This document shows, one piece after another, positions 9,092 through 20,120 of a stretch of 64,000 nt of DNA. This stretch comes from Microbacterium sp. SD291. Lineage in GTDB: Bacteria; Actinomycetota; Actinomycetes; Actinomycetales; Microbacteriaceae. The notes below the pieces were generated by a model. The model saw only the letters and a list, made by a program, of their open reading frames with translations, was not told the origin of the DNA and did no database searches. The position numbers and the translations under genes are program-made. Every line of letters starts with the position of its first letter. The stretch's first letter is position 1. The stretch is taken from positions 1 to 64,000 of the forward strand of contig NZ_JADIJR010000011.1 of the NCBI RefSeq assembly GCF_017355365.1, in the 5' to 3' direction.

Positions 9092-9120
9092 CTTTCCGAG
9101 TATATGGATACCCGGAAAAG
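9092..9120. promoter_or_regulatory. Imperfect palindrome upstream of padR, candidate operator
   Basis: CTTTCCG-A-GTAT-ATGG-ATAC-C-CGGAAAAG is symmetric around 9106, with one extra A in the right arm. On the minus strand it contains TATACT, a plausible -10 for padR, so binding could repress padR. It is 120 bp before secA. Assignment to PadR is inference from position. Confidence 0.5.
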
Positions 9121-9240
9121 CTCGGATGCAGCGCCGTGCAGACGATCTGCAGGTCACGGGCCGGTAACATGACAACGTATGTCCGGTGTTCGCCCGAACG
9201 GCGGCCGGGCAGTTCACACACCGACAGGGAGATGACATCT

Positions 9241-12039
<2,799 letters not shown>

Positions 12040-12050
12040 CAGGAGGCATG

Positions 12051-12086
12051 GAAGAAGGGCCGATCCCGGTGGATCGGCCCTTCTTC
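12051..12086. terminator. Bidirectional terminator between secA and the NCS2 permease
   Basis: GAAGAAGGGCCGATCC (12051-12066) pairs perfectly with 12071-12086 around a CGGT loop, followed by GTTT on the plus strand. It lies between convergent stops. Confidence 0.85.
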
Positions 12087-12099
12087 GTTTCCGATCGCG

Positions 12100-13701
12100 T
12101 CAGACCGACGCGATCGTGAACTCGTCCTTGGCGGTGAAGGTCGCCTTCTCCTTCGTCACGCTGTCCTGTATCCACTTGGCCAGGAACAGCAGCGCGACCA
12201 TCAGGTACGAGACGGCGAACATGACCTGCGGGTCCGCCAGCCCCATGCTGAGATCTGCGATGCGAGGGATCGGCGCGTGGATGACGCCGAAGAACGCCAC
12301 GATGGCGGCGATCAGGCCGACGATCGCCCCGCTTGCGGCCCTGTTCCGGATCGCGAACACCGCGATCATGCCCCACAGCAGCGACGAGAGCGGTGCGCCG
12401 TTGCCGAGTGTGCTGATGCCGCTGTAGTACGTGCCCGCCGCATTGAGCGCCTGCGCACCCACCTCACCGGCGTTGGTGCCGGCGGACTTCAGCACGTTGT
12501 TCACCAGGCTGTTGCCCCAGCTCGCGATCCACGGGAACAGGGCGATGAACACGACCGGAAGCTCCACCCTCGGCGTCTCTCGCACCGACTGGGTCGCGGT
12601 GACCACGCCGATGTAGATCAGGATCGGCGCGATCGCGGCCAGCGGGACGATCGACAGCAGCACGGCGCTCAGCCCGAACAGGCCCACCGCGAACATCGTG
12701 ATCCCGTTGAGCATCGTGTATCCGATTCCTGCGCCCATCTCCTTGTAGGCGGTGTGGCCGATGTACACAGTCACCGGGTAGGGGTTGCCCATCAGCGCGC
12801 CGATCATGGTGGCCGAGCCGTTCACGAGCATGACGGGACGCGCCTTGTACGAGTCGCCCGCAGCCTCCGCGGCCTCGATGTTCTCGAGGTCGAACACGTA
12901 GTTCGCGAGAGCCAGCGGCACTGCCGAGGCGAGGTACGGAGCCGAGTGCGCGAGGCCCTCGACGAAGTTGCCGACCGACACCTGCGGCGGGTTGAACCCG
13001 GCGTTCGAGAGCGCCGTCTGCACGGCCTCCGGGCTCTGCAGCCCGAACGCCCAGGCCGCGGCGCTTCCGATGATGAGCAGCAGCAGCCCAGTGGGGATCT
13101 TGCCCAGGAACGGCACGCGGCCGAACCAGTTCATGAACACCAGCACCAGCACGATGAAGGCGACCACCGGGTACTGGAAGCTCTGCAGCATCGGGTTCAT
13201 CGCCAGCAGCAGCAGTCCGAGGCCCGCGAGGCAGGCGAGCAGCACGGAGCGGGGCACCGTGCGACGGAGCACGTCGCCGAAGAAGGAGCCGACGAAGAGC
13301 ATCATGCCCTCGAGGAAGCCCCAGACGAGACCGACGCCGACAGCCAGCTCGGCGTTCTGCGTTGTCGAGTACACCGGCAGGATGACGAGGAAAGTCACCG
13401 TGAAGATCGACGGAGCGCTGGGACCGGACGGGAGGGCCACGACGTCGCCGCGACCCTCCTTCGCGGCCAGCCGCCTGGCGAACCACACGTACATCGACGA
13501 GGTGATCAGGATCGAGAGACCGAAGGCCGGGGCGATCCGACCGACCACGATCTCGGACGGCAGGCCCGCCATCGTCAACAGCGCGGTGAAGGTGATGATG
13601 TTGGTGAGGTTGTTGGTGAACAGGGCGAAGAACGCCGCGATGTCACCCTTCTTCCACCACTTCAGCTCGCTGCCCGTGGCGACGGGCGCGACCGCGGTCA
13701 C
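12100..13701 (-). CDS. NCS2-family permease of the carbamoyl-catabolism locus
   Basis: A nucleobase-type transporter of 533 residues with about 12-14 membrane segments. It opens ELKWWKKGDIAAFFALFTNNLTNIITFTALL and carries conserved polar motifs such as NPYPVTVYIGHTAYKEMGAG. Translation is coupled to the DUF1116 gene by a GTGA overlap, which fixes the GTG start at 13701; an open frame further upstream is only a shadow. Because it closes the DUF2877-ankyrin-FdrA-DUF1116 operon, it probably imports the substrate of that pathway, perhaps a purine breakdown product or another ureido compound. The substrate is inference; NCS2 members carry xanthine, urate, uracil or adenine-type compounds. Confidence 0.85.
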   Translation of the reverse strand: MTAVAPVATGSELKWWKKGDIAAFFALFTNNLTNIITFTALLTMAGLPSEIVVGRIAPAFGLSILITSSMYVWFARRLAAKEGRGDVVALPSGPSAPSIFTVTFLVILPVYSTTQNAELAVGVGLVWGFLEGMMLFVGSFFGDVLRRTVPRSVLLACLAGLGLLLLAMNPMLQSFQYPVVAFIVLVLVFMNWFGRVPFLGKIPTGLLLLIIGSAAAWAFGLQSPEAVQTALSNAGFNPPQVSVGNFVEGLAHSAPYLASAVPLALANYVFDLENIEAAEAAGDSYKARPVMLVNGSATMIGALMGNPYPVTVYIGHTAYKEMGAGIGYTMLNGITMFAVGLFGLSAVLLSIVPLAAIAPILIYIGVVTATQSVRETPRVELPVVFIALFPWIASWGNSLVNNVLKSAGTNAGEVGAQALNAAGTYYSGISTLGNGAPLSSLLWGMIAVFAIRNRAASGAIVGLIAAIVAFFGVIHAPIPRIADLSMGLADPQVMFAVSYLMVALLFLAKWIQDSVTKEKATFTAKDEFTIASV

Positions 13702-15122
13702 GGCTCGATCGTCTCTGCGAGGGCGACGAGCGCCTGCTGGAACGCCTCGACAGGCGGATGGGTGGTGCCGGCGCCGATCATGCCGATGCCAGGGTCCTTG
13801 TGAGCGATCGCGGTGTTGATGATCGGCAGGATGCCGGTCTCCATGACCTTGCGCACGTCGATGCCGGTGGGCACGCCCATGAAGCCGAGCGCGGGGATCG
13901 TGATGTTCGGGTTGCTGCCCGTCGTGATCGCGTTCATCGTGCGCGAGTAGCCCATCGCCTCGTCGACCGTGCCGCCGACGAGCGCGACGATCGCCGGAGC
14001 CGCGGCCATCGCGAAGCCGCCGATGCCGAAGGTCTCGGTGATCGCGGAGTCGCCCATGTCGTGGCCGGAGTCGGCTTCGGTGTAGCCGGCGAACATCGGG
14101 CCGATGACCTGCTGCGCCGGTCCCGTGAACCACTGGCCGCCGGTGCCGGACACGCGGATGCCGAAGTCGACGCCGTTGCGCGCCATCGTCGTGACGACCG
14201 TCGAGTTCTCGATGCCGTTCGCGGCATCCATCGATGCCTTCGCCGCGACCATCCAGGTCGGACCGGAGAAGTAGTCCGAGGACGCGACGAAGTCGAAGAC
14301 CTCGCGCTTCTCCTTCGTGGTGAAGTCCGTCTCGAGGATGTACGGGGCCAGCGCCTGGATGAGCAGCGTCGTGCCGGCGACGTTGCGGTTGTGCGCCTCG
14401 TCGCCCATGTGCAGCGCTTGCGAGAGCATCAGGCGGAGGTCGAGCCCTCCCTCGTTCAGCGCCATCGCGGCGGAGAGCACCGGACCGAGCACATCGCGCA
14501 TCCAGTTCAGGCGGTCGATGACCGACTGATCGTTGGCGCCGAAGCGGAGGATCTTCGAGAGCTGCTCGGAGAGATTGGTGAACGCGGTGTTGCCGTGGGC
14601 ACGGTTGGTGACCTTGTGCACCCACATGCTCGCGCTGGTGACGCCGGCCATCGAGCCGACCGACTGATGCTCGTGGCAGGGGGAGAAGTCGATCTCTCCG
14701 GAGGAGGCGAGCTCGAACGCCTCATCGAGATCCTTCGCCAGACCCTCGAAGACCAGCGCGCCGGTGACCGCGCCCTTCATCGGGCCGGACATCCGGGTGA
14801 ACTCGATCGGCGGGCCGGCGTGCAGGATGGTCTTCTCGGTCATCCCCGGCACGGTGTCCAGCGCCTGGCCGAAGCCCTCCAGGAACGGCTGCGAGGAGAG
14901 GATGCGCTCGAGGGCGACCTCGTTCGCGGCGTTGATCTTCTCGGCGACCGCAGGGTCCTCGAGGCGGCTGAGCGCGGCGATGACGTCGGGGTCGCCGCCG
15001 CCCGGCGGGGTCCAGTCCATCAGCACGGGCTGGACGCCCTGTGCCTGCAGATCCTCGGCGAACATGTCCAGGCCGAGGTTGACCGGCTTGAGGCCGGCCG
15101 AGAACAGGTCGTTGACACTCAT
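13698..15122 (-). CDS. DUF1116 protein (YahG/AllG-like), predicted carbamoyltransferase subunit
   Basis: The 474-residue protein is soluble apart from some hydrophobic helices. Recognisable DUF1116 stretches include VLMDWTPPGGGDPDVI, CHEHQSVGSMAG, GNDQ-like FGANDQSVIDRLNWMRDVLGP and MGDEAHNRNVAGT. In E. coli the DUF1116 protein AllG acts with AllF (FdrA family) and AllH (DUF2877) as oxamate carbamoyltransferase in anaerobic allantoin use; YahG is its uncharacterised paralog. Here the gene starts at the last base of the fdrA-like stop (TGATG) and overlaps the permease, so the subunits are coupled. The reaction is likely carbamoyl transfer to phosphate; the carbamoyl donor is unknown. Confidence 0.85.
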   Translation of the reverse strand: MSVNDLFSAGLKPVNLGLDMFAEDLQAQGVQPVLMDWTPPGGGDPDVIAALSRLEDPAVAEKINAANEVALERILSSQPFLEGFGQALDTVPGMTEKTILHAGPPIEFTRMSGPMKGAVTGALVFEGLAKDLDEAFELASSGEIDFSPCHEHQSVGSMAGVTSASMWVHKVTNRAHGNTAFTNLSEQLSKILRFGANDQSVIDRLNWMRDVLGPVLSAAMALNEGGLDLRLMLSQALHMGDEAHNRNVAGTTLLIQALAPYILETDFTTKEKREVFDFVASSDYFSGPTWMVAAKASMDAANGIENSTVVTTMARNGVDFGIRVSGTGGQWFTGPAQQVIGPMFAGYTEADSGHDMGDSAITETFGIGGFAMAAAPAIVALVGGTVDEAMGYSRTMNAITTGSNPNITIPALGFMGVPTGIDVRKVMETGILPIINTAIAHKDPGIGMIGAGTTHPPVEAFQQALVALAETIEP

Positions 15123-16669
15123 CAGTTGTCACCCTTCGCGACGAATTCGCGGGCCAGCAGCCCGAGGTTGGTGGAGGAGGAGGCGATGGTCACGCCGGCG
15201 GCCTCGAGCTGAGCCACCTGGGCGTCGAAGGCCGGCGTGTCGATGTCCGTGCCCAGCACGTAGCCGAGGATCTCGAGGTGCTGGCCGCGCGCCGCAGCCT
15301 TGGCCTTGGCCTCGGCGATGGCGGGGATGGTGACGCCCACAGGGTCCTCGTGGGCGCCGAAGCCGAGCACGAAGTCCATGGCGATGACGCCGACCTCGGG
15401 GTCGTCGGCCTCCTGGACGAGCCGCTGCAGGCGCAGGGACGGGTCGATCATCGGGTGCGGACGGCCGTTGGTGAAGTCGTCGTCGCCCATGTCGAGGAAG
15501 GTGTGCTCGCGGGAGGCATCCGTGGCGCCCGTCTTGTACGCCGGGTCCTTCTGGATGTTGGAGTACACGTTGTCGTACTTGTCCAGCGCGGTGAACATGG
15601 CCTCGTCGCAGAGGGTGCCGCCGCAGAACAGGCCGCGGATGTACTTCTGCTCCGGCGCGAGCTTGGCGCGCACCTCCTCGACCAGCGGGATGTTCAGCGG
15701 GTGCTTGTCGAGGGTCGACTCGTCGATGCCCGAGGCCACCACCGCGGCGATGGCGAGGGGCTTGGTGCCCTGGACCATGGTCACGTTGTCGTACCCGGAA
15801 TCGGTGCGGTCGGAGCCGAGGAAGGTGACGAAGACCGGCTTGGAGGCGGCGCCGGCCACGGCCAGCACCTTCTCGGCGACGTCCTCAGCCGGAGGCTTCG
15901 AGACGATCACGATGACCGCGGTCTCCGGGTCGGCGTCGAGGGCGTTGATGCCGTCGATCATCGAGATGCCGCCGATCTCGGTGCTGAGGTCGCGACCGCC
16001 GGTGCCGATCAGCTGCGAGACGCCGCCGCCGAAGTCGTGGATGCGGACCGAGACCTCCTGGCTTCCGGTGCCGGAGGCCCCGACGATGCCGATGCTGCCG
16101 CGACGGACGGCGTTGGAGAACGCCAGGCCCACGCCGTTGATGATCGCCGTGCCGCAGTCCGGCCCCATGACCAGCAGGCCATTCTCATGGGCCAGGGTCT
16201 TCAGCGCGAACTCGTCCTCGACGCTCACGTTGTCGGAGAAGATCATGACGTGCTTGCCGGCGTTCAGCGCCTTGCGCGCCTCGCGCGCGGCGAAGGCGCC
16301 GTTGACGGAGATCAGCACGAGGTTGCTGTCCGGGACCTCGGCGAACGCGCCGTCGAGTGTCCGGTAGCGGATCTCAGCCGGGCCGCCGGATGTCTTGTTC
16401 TTGCGTGCGAGGATGTCATCGACCGCCTGGATCGCCGTCTCGATCGCGTCGTCGTCGGCGTCGATGACGATCATCAGGTCGCTGGGCTTGGCGGCGTCGA
16501 TCGAAGCGTCCTCGACGCCGACGTTGAGAAGCACCTCCTTGTTCATCGGAGTCGCCATCCCGAGCAGCGCCTGGGTGACCCCCTCGACCGCGTTCGCCTT
16601 GGTGCTCATCGACATGAGCGAGACGGAGTCGAGGTAGGTGTTCTTCCTGATTTCGATATGCCTTGTCAT
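15122..16669 (-). CDS. fdrA: FdrA-family acyl-CoA-synthetase-like protein (YahF/AllF-like)
   Basis: The 515-residue protein has the succinyl-CoA-synthetase-alpha-like fold of FdrA. It shows a Rossmann motif GIVGASGTGSQE (194-205), MGPDCGTAIING (168-179) and the family signature VLGFGAHEDP near the end. It begins MTRHIEIRKNTYLDSVSLM. In E. coli the homolog AllF belongs to oxamate carbamoyltransferase; YahF is a paralog of unknown substrate. The start at 16669 is supported by AAAGG a few bases upstream. It sits between the ankyrin gene (21 bp) and the DUF1116 gene (1-bp overlap). It probably forms the core enzyme with DUF1116 and DUF2877. Confidence 0.87.
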   Translation of the reverse strand: MTRHIEIRKNTYLDSVSLMSMSTKANAVEGVTQALLGMATPMNKEVLLNVGVEDASIDAAKPSDLMIVIDADDDAIETAIQAVDDILARKNKTSGGPAEIRYRTLDGAFAEVPDSNLVLISVNGAFAAREARKALNAGKHVMIFSDNVSVEDEFALKTLAHENGLLVMGPDCGTAIINGVGLAFSNAVRRGSIGIVGASGTGSQEVSVRIHDFGGGVSQLIGTGGRDLSTEIGGISMIDGINALDADPETAVIVIVSKPPAEDVAEKVLAVAGAASKPVFVTFLGSDRTDSGYDNVTMVQGTKPLAIAAVVASGIDESTLDKHPLNIPLVEEVRAKLAPEQKYIRGLFCGGTLCDEAMFTALDKYDNVYSNIQKDPAYKTGATDASREHTFLDMGDDDFTNGRPHPMIDPSLRLQRLVQEADDPEVGVIAMDFVLGFGAHEDPVGVTIPAIAEAKAKAAARGQHLEILGYVLGTDIDTPAFDAQVAQLEAAGVTIASSSTNLGLLAREFVAKGDN

Positions 16670-16690
16670 AGTGGTCCTTTCGGGGAGGTG

Positions 16691-17323
16691 TCAGGCCTGG
16701 TGGCTCTCGAGGATGCGGACGATCTCGTCGAAGCCGCGCTGCCTGGCGAGCTCCACCGGTGGGACGCCCATCGGGTCGGGCATCCCGGGCTTGGCGCCGT
16801 GTGCGAGCAGGAGTTCGACGATCTCCTGACGAACAGGCCCGCCGTCGCCGAGGATGATCGTCTCGATCAGCGCTGTCCAGCCGAGATTGTTCGTGAGGTT
16901 GACGTTGATGCGGGTGTTCTCGAGCAGGTAGCGGACGACCTCGAGGTGCCCCTTCTCCGCGGAGGGGGTCAGGCCGTTGCCCCCCATCCGGGTGAGCCGC
17001 TTGAGGTCGGTGCCCGCCTCGACCATGGTCATGACGAGTTCGAGTTCGTCGAAGATGCAGCCGTGGATGAACGGGTTGAAACAGGTCTGATCCTGCGCGT
17101 CGATGTCGACGCCCTCGGCGATGAGCGCGCGGACGACGTCGAGGTGTCCTCCGCGAGCCGCGCGCAGGATCGCCGTGGCCTCCTCGCGGTCAACGGCATT
17201 CTTGTCGGCGCCTTCGGCGAGGGCGGAGCGCACGCCGTCGAGATCGCCGGCTGCGGCGCGCTCCAGATAACGCTGATCCGTCGCTGTCAGCTCCAGGTGC
17301 CGCTGGTCGGTGGTCGTGCTCAT
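16691..17323 (-). CDS. Ankyrin-repeat protein (YahD-like)
   Basis: The 210-residue protein is made of about five ankyrin repeats. Visible units include GDLDGVRSALAEGADKNAVD, ATAILRAARGGHLDVVRALI, NGLTPSAEKGHLEVVRYLL and GWTALIETIILGDG. There is no signal peptide or membrane segment, so it is cytoplasmic. Its start overlaps the DUF2877 stop as ATGA, so it is coupled into the operon. E. coli YahD is likewise an ankyrin protein next to yahE-F-G, while the allFGH operon has none. The shared synteny suggests a structural or assembly role for the carbamoyltransferase complex. That role is inference. Confidence 0.85.
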   Translation of the reverse strand: MSTTTDQRHLELTATDQRYLERAAAGDLDGVRSALAEGADKNAVDREEATAILRAARGGHLDVVRALIAEGVDIDAQDQTCFNPFIHGCIFDELELVMTMVEAGTDLKRLTRMGGNGLTPSAEKGHLEVVRYLLENTRINVNLTNNLGWTALIETIILGDGGPVRQEIVELLLAHGAKPGMPDPMGVPPVELARQRGFDEIVRILESHQA

Positions 17324-18294
17324 CGTGTGTTCTCCTTGGGGTCGAGCGGTTCGAGGGCGAGGGCGAGGTCGTGTTCGGGGACTCGGGGCCTTCGTGCGCC
17401 GGCGGCGAGCTCGAGGGCGAGTCGCATCCCGGTGAGGATGTCGGCGCCCGAGCTGTGCCCGATCGCGAGGATCCGGCCGGCAGCGTCATTCAGAGAGGCG
17501 AGGTCCTGAGACCCGAGGGCCAGTGCGAGATCGTGCATGCTCGCTCGTCCTCGGCCGGCGACGGCGGCGCGGAGGGTGACGACGCTCAGCATCGTCGTGC
17601 GCGATCCGGCGATCTCGACGGCGTGCCGGAGCGGCCGCATCAGCGCGGTGAGTCCCGAGGACTCGTGAGCTGCGAGGAAGGCGAGTCCGGTGAGGATGTC
17701 GTCGCCGGACGGGGTGAGTCCTTCGCCGAGGCCGGTAAGGCGCTCGGCCGCCTCCTCGACCGGCGCGCCAGGGCCACCCCGGAGCAGAGCGACAGAGGCG
17801 TGGCGAAGCCGCGAGAGACCTTCGCCCAGAAGCGCCGCACTCGCCCGGCCGAATGCGGTCTGGGGTGTCTGCGCCCGGAACAGCGAGAGCGTCGCGTGCG
17901 CGTCGACGAGAGCGGTGCGCCCGAGGCCGGCGAGGTCGGCTGCTGCAGGCAGCCAGCATCCGGCTTCCTCGAGATGGATCGCCCAGCCCGCCTCGCGCGA
18001 GTCGATCCGGATCTCCGACGGTGTCGCGTGCGCGGCGTCGCCGACGCCGGGGCGGAGCTGCGCCCACTGCGCACGGGGGACGCGAACCGTCCACGGTGCG
18101 TCATCGAGCCGGTCATCGGCCAGGGCGATCAGATGATCGCCGAATCGGAGATTGACGACCCGCCGGTGCACGGAGTGGACGACGCCGGGAACGCCGAAGG
18201 GCGACCTGGGGTCTCTGCTGCGCGAGAGCGTCTCCGCAAGCGCTGCGTCCCAGGTGGTCGCGGTCATCGCGACGAGGGGTGCGACGGGGGTCAT
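17320..18294 (-). CDS. DUF2877 protein (YahE/AllH-like)
   Basis: The 324-residue protein carries the hallmark DUF2877 motif GLGEGLTPSGDDILTG at 188-203. A second Gly/Asp segment, AIGHSSGADILTGM, lies near the C-terminus. AllH, its E. coli relative, is a subunit of oxamate carbamoyltransferase; YahE is the uncharacterised paralog. It is the first gene of the leftward transcript, and its promoter region holds the paired palindrome at 18344-18375. ATG 18294 is used; an in-frame ATG at 18267 is a possible alternative. Start-region sequence GAGAAG is a weak ribosome site. Confidence 0.83.
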   Translation of the reverse strand: MTPVAPLVAMTATTWDAALAETLSRSRDPRSPFGVPGVVHSVHRRVVNLRFGDHLIALADDRLDDAPWTVRVPRAQWAQLRPGVGDAAHATPSEIRIDSREAGWAIHLEEAGCWLPAAADLAGLGRTALVDAHATLSLFRAQTPQTAFGRASAALLGEGLSRLRHASVALLRGGPGAPVEEAAERLTGLGEGLTPSGDDILTGLAFLAAHESSGLTALMRPLRHAVEIAGSRTTMLSVVTLRAAVAGRGRASMHDLALALGSQDLASLNDAAGRILAIGHSSGADILTGMRLALELAAGARRPRVPEHDLALALEPLDPKENTR

Positions 18295-18343
18295 CGTCTT
18301 CTCTCCATCGCCGCGGCGAGTGGATCCCGTCGCGGCTTCCCTA

Positions 18344-18375
18344 ACGGTATACCATTAGCAAAGATGGCATACCGT
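18344..18375. promoter_or_regulatory. Paired palindromic operator in the divergent DUF2877/carbamate kinase promoter
   Basis: ACGGTATACCAT (18344-18355) and ATGGCATACCGT (18364-18375) are inverted copies of each other with one difference. Each is itself palindromic around GGTATACC or GGCATACC. The two centres are 20 bp apart, about two helical turns, so two dimers could sit on the same face. The GGT-N2-ACC core is typical for FadR/GntR regulators of the FCD class. The regulator at 19419 is therefore the likely binder, controlling both transcripts. Confidence 0.65.
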
Positions 18376-18429
18376 CACAGTGGGTGAGTCTTTTCGACTG
18401 CCCGGCATCCGAACTTCAAAGGAGAGATC

Positions 18430-19383
18430 ATGCGCGTCGTCGTCGCACTCGGAGGAAACGCACTTGCCCGTCGCGGGGAGCCCATGACCGCCGAGTTCCT
18501 GCGGGCGAACGTCAGGTCGACCTGTGAAGCCCTCGCGAACCTCGCCAGGGACAACGAGCTGGTGATCACGCACGGCAACGGCCCCCAGGTGGGCCTGCTC
18601 GCGCTGCAGAACCTCGCATACCAGGATGTGGCGGCCTACCCCCTCGACATCCTGGGCGCCGAGACGCAGGGCATGATCGGGTACGTCGTGCAGCAGGAGC
18701 TCTCCAACGCGCTCGGTGGTGCGCGGGAGGTCGCCGGCATCATCACGACCACCGTCGTCGACGAGGCGGACCCCGCATTCGATCGCCCCACGAAGCTGAT
18801 CGGACCGCAGTACTCGGCTCATGATGCGGCCGAAGCCGCCGCGGAGTACCGCTGGACCATCGCGAAGGACGGGAACGCGTTCCGTCGCGTCGTCCCCTCG
18901 CCCAATCCGCTCTCGATCGTCCAGGCCCCGCTGATCCGCCGCCTGCTCGAGGCCGGCAGCCTCGCGGTCTGCGTCGGCGGGGGCGGCGTCCCCGTCCGCG
19001 CCGACTCCAAGGGACGTCACGTCGGCGTGCAGGCGGTCGTCGACAAGGACCTCGCGAGCGCGGCGCTCGCGGCCGACATCGGCGCCGACACGCTCATCAT
19101 GCTCACGGACGGCGACTACGTCAGCGAGAACTGGGGCACCCCCGAGCAGCGCGACATCCTCACCGCCTCGGCCGACGCGGTCGCCGCGATGAAGTTCGCC
19201 GAGGGGTCGATGCAGCCCAAGATCGACGCCGCGATCCGCGTCGCGCGCGCCGGCGGCCGCACCCTGATCGGCCCGCTCGACCGGCTCGACGACCTGCTCG
19301 CCCGCCGCATCGGCACCGAGATCGTCCCCGCTCTCGACGAGGGCATCGTCTGGGTCGAGAAGAAGGCCGCGAAGCGCGGCTGA
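18430..19383 (+). CDS. arcC: Carbamate kinase
   Basis: Converts carbamoyl phosphate and ADP to ATP, CO2 and ammonia. The 317-residue protein has the amino-acid-kinase fold with the N-terminal VVVALGGNALARRGEPM, HGNGPQVGLLALQ and the carbamate-kinase stretches FLIGPQYS-like KLIGPQYSAHDA, FRRVVPSPNPL, VCVGGGGVPV, VVDKDLASAALA and FAEGSMQPKIDAAI. The ATG has AAGGAGA 5 nt upstream. It diverges from the DUF2877 operon across a 135-bp region with the paired operator. In this setting it would harvest ATP from carbamoyl phosphate made by the FdrA/DUF1116/DUF2877 complex. No ornithine carbamoyltransferase or arginine deiminase gene is nearby, which argues against the arginine pathway. Confidence 0.92.
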   Translation: MRVVVALGGNALARRGEPMTAEFLRANVRSTCEALANLARDNELVITHGNGPQVGLLALQNLAYQDVAAYPLDILGAETQGMIGYVVQQELSNALGGAREVAGIITTTVVDEADPAFDRPTKLIGPQYSAHDAAEAAAEYRWTIAKDGNAFRRVVPSPNPLSIVQAPLIRRLLEAGSLAVCVGGGGVPVRADSKGRHVGVQAVVDKDLASAALAADIGADTLIMLTDGDYVSENWGTPEQRDILTASADAVAAMKFAEGSMQPKIDAAIRVARAGGRTLIGPLDRLDDLLARRIGTEIVPALDEGIVWVEKKAAKRG

Positions 19384-19418
19384 GGGGCACGCGGGGGTCG
19401 CGGTGGAAGAATGACCCT

Positions 19419-20111
19419 GTGAGCAAAGCAGACGAGCGAGTCCTCGAATCGACCCGAGTCGCCGACTGGCTTCGTGACACCATCATCGATGGAGTGCGCG
19501 AACCGGGCAGCCGCCTCATCGAAAGGGACCTGGCGGCCGAGGTCGGCGTGAGCCGGGTCCCGGTCAGAGACGCACTCAAGGTGCTCGAGGCCGAGGGGCT
19601 GGTCACGCTCCGGCCGCGCACGTGGGCGGTCGTGCGGGAGTTCACCGCTGCCGACATGGCGGATCTCGACGAGGTCCGCTCGGTGCTCGAGCCGCTCGCG
19701 TTCCGTCTCGCGGCTCAGCGTCATCGACGCGACGGGCTGGCGCAGCTGCGGCAGGCGCTCGAGGCGGAGAAGGCCAGCGCGCTCGCCGAGGACCGCATCA
19801 CCTCGCGCCGGGCCGCAGCGGATTTCCACGAGGTCGTGACCGAACTCGCCGAGAACCGGCTGCTGCAGGACCTGATGCGCAGCATGCGCAGCAAGCTGCG
19901 CTGGGGCCTCTCGCAGCACGACGACCTCGCGCACGTCACGGACGAGCACCAGGCGCTGTTCGACGCGATCAGCGATCGCGACGAGGAGCGTGCCGGCGCG
20001 CTCGCCCTCGCGCACATCGACAGCAGCCGGCGCGAGCGCGAGGCGCACGAGCGGGCGCTTCGGGCCGCGGCGGGACGAGCGGCGAACGAGCAGGTCTCGG
20101 GACGACGGTAG
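19419..20111 (+). CDS. GntR/FadR-family (FCD) transcriptional regulator
   Basis: The 230-residue protein has an N-terminal winged helix (LRDTIIDGVREPGSRLIERDLAAEVGVSRVPVRDAL... EAEGLVTL). A helical FCD effector-binding domain follows (VRSVLEPLAFRLAA, DFHEVVTELAENRLL). Conserved FCD metal or ligand positions include the Asp/His of ADFHEVV. It begins at GTG 35 bp after carbamate kinase and is probably cotranscribed with it. It is the natural candidate for the palindromes at 18344-18375. The inducer is presumably the pathway substrate or an intermediate. Confidence 0.9.
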   Translation: MSKADERVLESTRVADWLRDTIIDGVREPGSRLIERDLAAEVGVSRVPVRDALKVLEAEGLVTLRPRTWAVVREFTAADMADLDEVRSVLEPLAFRLAAQRHRRDGLAQLRQALEAEKASALAEDRITSRRAAADFHEVVTELAENRLLQDLMRSMRSKLRWGLSQHDDLAHVTDEHQALFDAISDRDEERAGALALAHIDSSRREREAHERALRAAAGRAANEQVSGRR

Positions 20112-20114
20112 GCT
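20109..20114 (+). promoter_or_regulatory. -10 box for leaderless aminotransferase transcript
   Basis: TAGGCT lies exactly 6 nt before ATG 20121 and its first three bases are the stop codon of the GntR gene. No Shine-Dalgarno sequence is present. The aminotransferase therefore probably has its own promoter and is not part of the carbamoyl operon. Confidence 0.45.
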
Positions 20115-20120
20115 TTTGCG

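Noticed and set aside
13702..14625. N-terminal extension of the NCS2 permease
   Set aside because: The extension is a shadow of the DUF1116 gene without any hydrophobic segments; GTG 13701 starts the conserved domain.
12277..15212. Long plus-strand open frames over the permease and DUF1116 genes
   Set aside because: They are Asp/His/Arg-rich shadows of well-supported minus-strand genes.
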